Assembly: GCA_001940925.1 (NCBI GenBank)
Contig: MSGZ01000023.1
Location: 1 to 64,000, forward strand
Direction: 5' to 3'
From: Ruminococcus sp. Phil11
GTDB lineage: Bacteria; Bacillota; Clostridia; Oscillospirales; Ruminococcaceae
Length of the DNA stretch: 64,000 bases
Shown piece after piece: positions 59,710 through 64,000 of the stretch. The translations under genes and the position numbers were made by a program. Every line of letters starts with the position of its first letter. The stretch's first letter is position 1. The notes under the pieces were generated by a model. The model searched no databases, was not told the origin of the DNA, and was given only the letters and a program-made list of their open reading frames with translations.

Positions 59710-60746
59710 CAGAGCAACTTCCTTTCAAAATCTATATCGACCGGTATTTCCGCGGCTGCTACAGTCACACCGTCGCGCGCAGTCTTTCGCAATATCATAC
59801 GACCGCCTGCACACATGACCGCACTCCGCTCGCAGATATTATCTGCGCCGGTCACTTGTTCAGCAAAATCCGAATGCACAAAATCTCCCTTTATCCGCAT
59901 CAGTTCTTCTGCCGGGTATGTATGCAATGTGATTCCAAAATCATCGCAGAATCGTAATAATCCGTCCTCATTTGCTTTCAGGTCTATACTGGCCGCTTTG
60001 CAGATCCTCCCCGCTGACAGATGATGATCTGCGAATGCTGCCTGCACAGCGTCCTTGATTTTCTGCGCAGATGTTCCCTTTTTGCACCCGATCCCGACAG
60101 CAATATTCTTCGGAATCAGATGCAGCGTTACCGGATAGGGAGAGAATTCTGTCGTATCCGCGATCACAATTCCGTATTCCGCATCGTCTGTCACGGCCAG
60201 TTCAGGCGGCAGATTCCGGAACGGATAGGCGCAAGATAAACCAATTTTCTCGTTATTCAGAACCGCAGCCGCAATTGCCTTTGCCGCATCCAGATCGGTG
60301 ATCAGCAGATCATTTGCCTTTGCAAAGCTGTCCGGCGAAAACTGTCCGCCGATGTCCGTCGCAGTCGTGATGACAGCCTGCGCGCCGACCGCATCCGCAA
60401 GCAGCTTTGCAAGTTCATTTGCGCCGCCGAGATGCCCCGACAGCAGCGGAATCACAAACTGTCCGCGGTCGTCTGCCGCAATGACGGCAGGATCGTGCGC
60501 CTTGGAACGGATATGCGGCGCGGTCATCCGCACGGCAATGCCACAGGCGCATACAAACACAATCGCATCAAAATCCACGAAAATACGTGCAATCAGTGCA
60601 GACAAATCATCGTATTGTTCCGCGTTTTCATCTGTATGCTTATAGAAGCAGTAGCGGCGTATTTCAAATTCAGACAGTGCATCCGTGATCCTTTCCGACA
60701 GCATTCTGCCGCACTCCGTCAGCGAAATTACAGCAATATGCTTCAT
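59709..60746 (-). CDS. cbiG: Cobalt-precorrin-5A hydrolase CbiG
   Basis: 345 residues. N-terminal CbiG domain (ISLTECGRMLSERITDAL, FVCACGIAVRMTAP, DDRGQFVIPLLSGHLGGANELA) and C-terminal part (AVGIGCKKGTSAQKIKDAV). It opens the delta-lactone and loses acetaldehyde, a step found only in the anaerobic pathway, so it marks the route used. It overlaps cbiF by 4 nt. Confidence 0.95.
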   Translation of the reverse strand: MKHIAVISLTECGRMLSERITDALSEFEIRRYCFYKHTDENAEQYDDLSALIARIFVDFDAIVFVCACGIAVRMTAPHIRSKAHDPAVIAADDRGQFVIPLLSGHLGGANELAKLLADAVGAQAVITTATDIGGQFSPDSFAKANDLLITDLDAAKAIAAAVLNNEKIGLSCAYPFRNLPPELAVTDDAEYGIVIADTTEFSPYPVTLHLIPKNIAVGIGCKKGTSAQKIKDAVQAAFADHHLSAGRICKAASIDLKANEDGLLRFCDDFGITLHTYPAEELMRIKGDFVHSDFAEQVTGADNICERSAVMCAGGRMILRKTARDGVTVAAAEIPVDIDFERKLL

Positions 60747-61498
60747 ATTTTTGCCTCGCGATATTCCGTTTCAAACGCCGGATCATAGAGCTTCGACAGC
60801 GCATAATCATCGCCGAGAAAATCGCCGACTGCGATCAGCGCGGTCTTGCGGATTCCATGATTCTGCGCGGTTTCCGCAAGCGTTCCGACCGTACAGCGGC
60901 AGACTTTTTCATCCGGCCAGCTTGCTTTATAAACGATCGCGGCGGGCGTTTCCGGCGCATATCCGCCGGCGGTCAGCTCCTTGGAAAGCAATTCTGTCAT
61001 ACTCGCGCTGAGGAAGATCACCATTGTCGCATGATGCACCGCAAGCGAACGTATCTGCTCGCGTTCCGGCACGGGCGTCCGGCCCGCCATGCGCGTCAGA
61101 ATGACGGTCTGCGAGACCTCCGGCAGCGTGTATTCGGCCTTGAGTGCCGCCGCCGCGCCGCAGAACGAGCTGACGCCGGGGCAGATCTCATACGCAATAT
61201 GCGACAAATCAAGCCTGTCCGTCTGCTCGCGGATCGCCCCGAAAATGCTCGGGTCGCCGGTGTGCAGCCGAACGGTCATTCTGCCCTCCGCTTCGGCGCG
61301 CTGCATGACCGCGATCACCTCATCCAGCGTCATTTTCGCGCTGTTATGGATTTCGCAGCCTTCTTTCGCGTATTCGAGCAGCTCCGGATTAACGAGCGAC
61401 CCCGCATAAATGATGACATCAGCCTGCTCCAGCAGCCGCATACCGCGGATCGTAATCAGATCGGGCGCGCCGCAGCCCGCCCCGACAAAATGGATCAT
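60743..61498 (-). CDS. cbiF: Cobalt-precorrin-4 C11-methyltransferase CbiF
   Basis: 251 residues. FVGAGCGAPDLITIRGMRLLEQADVIIYAGSLV, RLHTGDPSIFGAIREQ and CPGVSSFCGAAAALKAEYTLPEVSQTVILTR are classic CbiF/CobM blocks. It adds the methyl group at C11 with SAM. It overlaps cbiD and cbiG by 4 nt. Confidence 0.95.
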   Translation of the reverse strand: MIHFVGAGCGAPDLITIRGMRLLEQADVIIYAGSLVNPELLEYAKEGCEIHNSAKMTLDEVIAVMQRAEAEGRMTVRLHTGDPSIFGAIREQTDRLDLSHIAYEICPGVSSFCGAAAALKAEYTLPEVSQTVILTRMAGRTPVPEREQIRSLAVHHATMVIFLSASMTELLSKELTAGGYAPETPAAIVYKASWPDEKVCRCTVGTLAETAQNHGIRKTALIAVGDFLGDDYALSKLYDPAFETEYREAKI

Positions 61499-62628
61499 AT
61501 TGCTTCCTCCGTCATTGCCGCAATGATATCGTCTGCGCCGGCCGTTTTCAGCAGCAAATCATGCTGATTCGAGAAAATGACCGCGCCGGTCTGCACCTGT
61601 GATTTTACGCGGGCATCCAGATAATACGACATCCGGTCGGTCAGAATTTCCAGCATTTTCGTGTATTCCGGATGTTGATACAGGATACCCAGTGCCGCAT
61701 CCGTCGTGACGCAATCCGGGATCTGCATCAGGATTTCACGCGGTATCCCGGCGAGCGCACCGCAGGCGATCAGCGTTTCCATGCGCCCGTCCGCATACGA
61801 GGAATGCGTATTCATGATGCCGGAGCCGAGCTTCACGAGCTTGCCGATATGCCCGATCAGCAAAATACGACGAAAACCGAGCGTCACGCCGATATCGAGC
61901 GCATCCCCGATAAAATTGCTGCACATGACGGCGCGGTCAGCCAGTTCCGGCCAGAGATCCTGCAAAAAAGTATCACTGTAGTTGCCGACCGTGAGCAATA
62001 AATTTTCATATCCGGCAGCGCGCCGCATATTCGCCTCTGCGCGGATCGTCTCTATGACGGCCGCATTGCTCATCGGCTCGACAATGCCCGTTGTCCCGAT
62101 GATCGAGATCCCGCCCGTGATGCCCATGCGCGGATTAAAGGTCTTTTTTGCAAGATCAGCACCCGCCGGTGCGGAAACCGTGACATGAAATCCGCCCGGA
62201 TAAGAATACCTTTTTGCAGTTTCGGTCAGCGCATCGGCGATCATGCGCCGCGGCGTGCTGTTGATCGCCGCGCTGCCGACCGGCTGATCGAGGCCGGGCT
62301 TTGTCACCGTTCCGACGCCCTCGCCGCCGTCAATCGTGATGCCGCTTTCGCACGCGGACACCTTTGCATAAATCAGGATCCCGTTCGTGATATCGGGGTC
62401 GTCGCCGCTGTCCTTGCGGACCGCACAGGAGGCGGATCCGCCGGTCATCACCGGTTCGAGCACATCCAGCGTCAGCAGGATGCCGGCCGGCGTCATCAGC
62501 GTGACCTGTCCGCAGATCTCCCCTGACAGCAGCATGGATGCGGCGGCCTTTGCAGCCCCCGCCGCACAGGAGCCGGTCGTATAACCGCAGCGGAGCTTTT
62601 TTGTTCCGCGATAAATATAGCTGTTCAA
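61495..62628 (-). CDS. cbiD: Cobalt-precorrin-5B C1-methyltransferase CbiD
   Basis: 377 residues. LRCGYTTGSCAAGAAKAA, GEGVGTVTKPGLDQPVGSAAINSTPR, NPRMGITGGISIIGTTGIVEPMS are family hallmarks. It methylates C1 in the anaerobic pathway. Start is TTG 62628 with AGGAG 8 nt upstream. First gene of the 16-gene cobamide operon, led by a consensus promoter and no visible riboswitch in its ~70-nt leader. Confidence 0.95.
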   Translation of the reverse strand: MNSYIYRGTKKLRCGYTTGSCAAGAAKAAASMLLSGEICGQVTLMTPAGILLTLDVLEPVMTGGSASCAVRKDSGDDPDITNGILIYAKVSACESGITIDGGEGVGTVTKPGLDQPVGSAAINSTPRRMIADALTETAKRYSYPGGFHVTVSAPAGADLAKKTFNPRMGITGGISIIGTTGIVEPMSNAAVIETIRAEANMRRAAGYENLLLTVGNYSDTFLQDLWPELADRAVMCSNFIGDALDIGVTLGFRRILLIGHIGKLVKLGSGIMNTHSSYADGRMETLIACGALAGIPREILMQIPDCVTTDAALGILYQHPEYTKMLEILTDRMSYYLDARVKSQVQTGAVIFSNQHDLLLKTAGADDIIAAMTEEAI

Positions 62629-62698
62629 CTTTCGGCTCCTTTCCGGTTTCTTCCGGTTCCGAACGCAGCACAGCCGTCTGCACTGCGCTTGTAGTTAT

Positions 62699-62727
62699 AT
62701 TATAGCAGAAAAGTGCAATTTCGTCAA
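62699..62727 (-). promoter_or_regulatory. Consensus sigma-A promoter of the cobamide biosynthetic operon
   Basis: On the minus strand TTGACG (complement of 62722-62727), 17-nt spacer, TATAAT (complement of 62699-62704). The leader is about 65 nt, too short for a cobalamin riboswitch. Confidence 0.85.
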
Positions 62728-62779
62728 ATAGCTGATTCGCAAGGGACGCAGCGTTCAATTCCGGACGCCGAAACATGAA

Positions 62780-62804
62780 AAGGCACTTCGCCCGGAAGTG
62801 CCTT
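62780..62804 (-). terminator. Terminator after the Gx-transporter gene
   Basis: AAGGCACTTC at 62780-62789 pairs with GAAGTGCCTT at 62795-62804 around a 5-nt loop. On the minus strand it is followed by TTTCATG, a short T-tract. Confidence 0.65.
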
Positions 62805-62896
62805 GTTTCGTTTATGATTCGCTGTCCGCCTGCGCCGAATTTTCCGCGTTACAGCTGGAAACACTGTTGTCTGCGGATGGAGCCGCTGATATCCGG

Positions 62897-63403
62897 TCAC
62901 CGGAGCGGTCCGTTCTGCCGATTCATGCGTTTCAGCAGCATCTGCGCACATATTCCGGTAAATACGCCTGCAAGCGAACCTGTCACGAGCAGCAGCGGCA
63001 GATAAGCGATCACACCGAAGCTGCGCATGATGATAACCGCTGCCGTGATCTGCCCGATGTTGTGCAGCATTGCGCCGATGACGCTGCACAGCCAGATCTG
63101 CTTTTCCGGCAGGATGTGCCGGAGCACAAGCATCCCAAGCAGGCAGCAGACAGCACCCGCAGCGGAATACAGCAGCGCGGACGGATTCCCGCTGAACATC
63201 GCGCCGAGCAGCAGCCGGACGGTCACGATCATCGCCGTTTCGGACGGGCGGCAGCGGAACACCGCATACACCGTGACGATATTCGCAAGACCCAGCTTCA
63301 CGCCCGGGATAGGAAACGGGTTCGGGATGCGCAGTTCGATCACAAAAATAATGAGCGCGACCGTTGAAAGCAGCGCGAGCTCAGTCAGCCGTCTGATGTT
63401 CAT
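62897..63403 (-). CDS. Gx transporter family membrane protein (ECF S-component-like, EetB-like)
   Basis: 168 residues with about five membrane helices and the family markers VIELRIPNPFPIPGVKLGLANIVTVYAVF and GNPSALLYSAAGAVCC. The family is often annotated as heptaprenyl diphosphate synthase component I but is a transporter fold; the Listeria homologue EetB is tied to flavin export for extracellular electron transfer. Overlaps the NusG-domain gene by 4 nt. With ApbE in the same operon, a flavin-export role is plausible. Confidence 0.75.
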   Translation of the reverse strand: MNIRRLTELALLSTVALIIFVIELRIPNPFPIPGVKLGLANIVTVYAVFRCRPSETAMIVTVRLLLGAMFSGNPSALLYSAAGAVCCLLGMLVLRHILPEKQIWLCSVIGAMLHNIGQITAAVIIMRSFGVIAYLPLLLVTGSLAGVFTGICAQMLLKRMNRQNGPLR

Positions 63404-63747
63404 GCTTCGCCCTCCGCAAACCGCACGATCAGCTTATGCGGCAGACAGACGATCGGCAGATAATCCGATTTCAGCACGCCCATTTTCACGCAGGTCTGAT
63501 CGGGACAGTCTGCCTCTGATATGCAGATCGTTCCGTCTTTTATCACGATCAGGTTATAGCCGCCTTCAGCGGAAGTAACACGGATTTCCTGATCTTCGGC
63601 ACGGTTCAGATCAAAGGTATAAAGCACCGCGCCGTCCTGCACGATCTCTACGGTCTGCCGGTCGGAATGCCGCAGAATGTATACGGATAAGCACACAGAT
63701 ACGAAAAAAATCAGTCCTACGGCAATTATGATCTTACGGTTCTTCAT
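63400..63747 (-). CDS. NusG-domain-II membrane-anchored protein
   Basis: 115 residues from ATG 63747; the upstream overlap with the apbE end (14 nt) is expected for this operon. An N-terminal membrane helix (IIIAVGLIFFVSVCLSVYIL) anchors a small beta domain of the NusG II type: GYNLIVIKDGTICISEADCPDQTCVKMG, then IVCLPHKLIVRF. The CxxxxC pair (ADCPDQTC) is conserved in this group. It is often next to apbE and Gx genes and may accept FMN or bind flavin near the membrane; the function is not established. Confidence 0.75.
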   Translation of the reverse strand: MKNRKIIIAVGLIFFVSVCLSVYILRHSDRQTVEIVQDGAVLYTFDLNRAEDQEIRVTSAEGGYNLIVIKDGTICISEADCPDQTCVKMGVLKSDYLPIVCLPHKLIVRFAEGEA

Positions 63748-64000
63748 TACGCTGCACCACCCTGCAGGGCATTTCGTTTTTGGCGTTATAATCTGCGGCA
63801 ATGCCCTCCGTCAGCAGCAGTTCGCCATCCGAGGTGACAAGGATCATCTCAAAATCGCCGTTCCTGCGCCAGTGCTGTACTGCCTGTTCCGTGCCCTCGA
63901 CAAACAGTGCCGTTGAGAGCGCATCACATTCCGCACCGCATGACCCGATCACGGTCACGGAAACCAGCCCGTTGTCCGCCGGATATCCGTCAGCCGGATC
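63734..64000 (-). CDS. apbE: FAD:protein FMN transferase ApbE, C-terminal part (cut by window edge)
   Basis: The frame is open to the window end and reads DPADGYPADNGLVSVTVIG, then ECDALSTALFVEG, the C-terminal ApbE block that holds the catalytic Thr/metal site. The rest of the gene lies outside. ApbE moves FMN from FAD onto a Thr of target proteins outside the membrane. With the NusG-II and Gx genes it forms an operon associated with extracytoplasmic flavoproteins. Confidence 0.85.
   Translation of the reverse strand, partial: DPADGYPADNGLVSVTVIGSCGAECDALSTALFVEGTEQAVQHWRRNGDFEMILVTSDGELLLTEGIAADYNAKNEMPCRVVQRNEEP

Overview
The window looks like the chromosome of an anaerobic, cellulosome-forming Bacillota of the Ruminococcus type (Oscillospiraceae). 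Three secreted proteins end in type I dockerins, one of them a GH5 cellulase with a Pro/Thr linker. Cobalamin is made by the anaerobic (CbiD/CbiG/CbiK) route, promoters match the sigma-A consensus, and G+C is moderate in the host part. The species cannot be fixed from sequence alone; R. champanellensis or a relative is only a guess.

Positions 1-10,070 are a defence island on the + strand: the end of a type I restriction specificity gene (hsdS), a Hachiman/AbpAB-like pair (DUF1837 nuclease plus Ski2-like helicase), hsdR, a single-chain DUF262-HNH protein and a TIR-domain protein. The hamAB pair and the TIR gene are clearly more A+T-rich than hsdR, so the island appears to be a mosaic. hsdM must lie to the left if it is present.

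Positions 10,100-19,700 are an integrated mobilizable or conjugative element. It has a ParM-type partition module with 11-bp-spaced upstream repeats, an oriT-like region, mobC, a MOBP-like relaxase overlapped out of frame by a MobB-like gene, a STAND NTPase cargo gene in the opposite direction, a CHC2 zinc-finger primase fragment, a frameshifted D5-type helicase, an iteron-like repeat tract, an excisionase-like protein and a tyrosine integrase. The left end of the element is not resolved, and the defence island may be part of its cargo.

Positions 20,000-42,600 are host genes. They include the GH5-dockerin cellulase, a GLUG/ricin secreted protein and a dockerin protein with three internal repeats. 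A six-gene minus-strand operon (34,803-26,640) follows: a nucleotidyltransferase-aminotransferase fusion, an opine-dehydrogenase-like enzyme, an acyl-ligase/ACP/PlsC fusion, a HAD phosphatase, a CDP-alcohol phosphotransferase and an MFS carrier. Together these look like a pathway for an unusual phospholipid and are the best candidate here for an undescribed system. Next come an ECF sigma/anti-sigma pair, a PfkB kinase, an NPCBM-like dockerin protein, an ADP-ribosylglycohydrolase, an HD phosphohydrolase and a DUF1963 protein.

Positions 42,582-62,628 hold two minus-strand cobamide operons. A 16-gene biosynthetic operon (cbiD to cbiC) starts from a consensus promoter. After it lies a cobalamin riboswitch with a downstream terminator, controlling an operon for a lipoprotein form of the cobaltochelatase CbiK, a two-domain lipoprotein and a BtuFCD-like ABC importer. 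No cbiL is present. The right end (62,897-64,000) has a Gx/ECF-type membrane protein, a NusG-domain-II protein and a partial ApbE, a combination associated with extracytoplasmic flavinylation. No tRNA, rRNA, CRISPR array or insertion sequence was seen.
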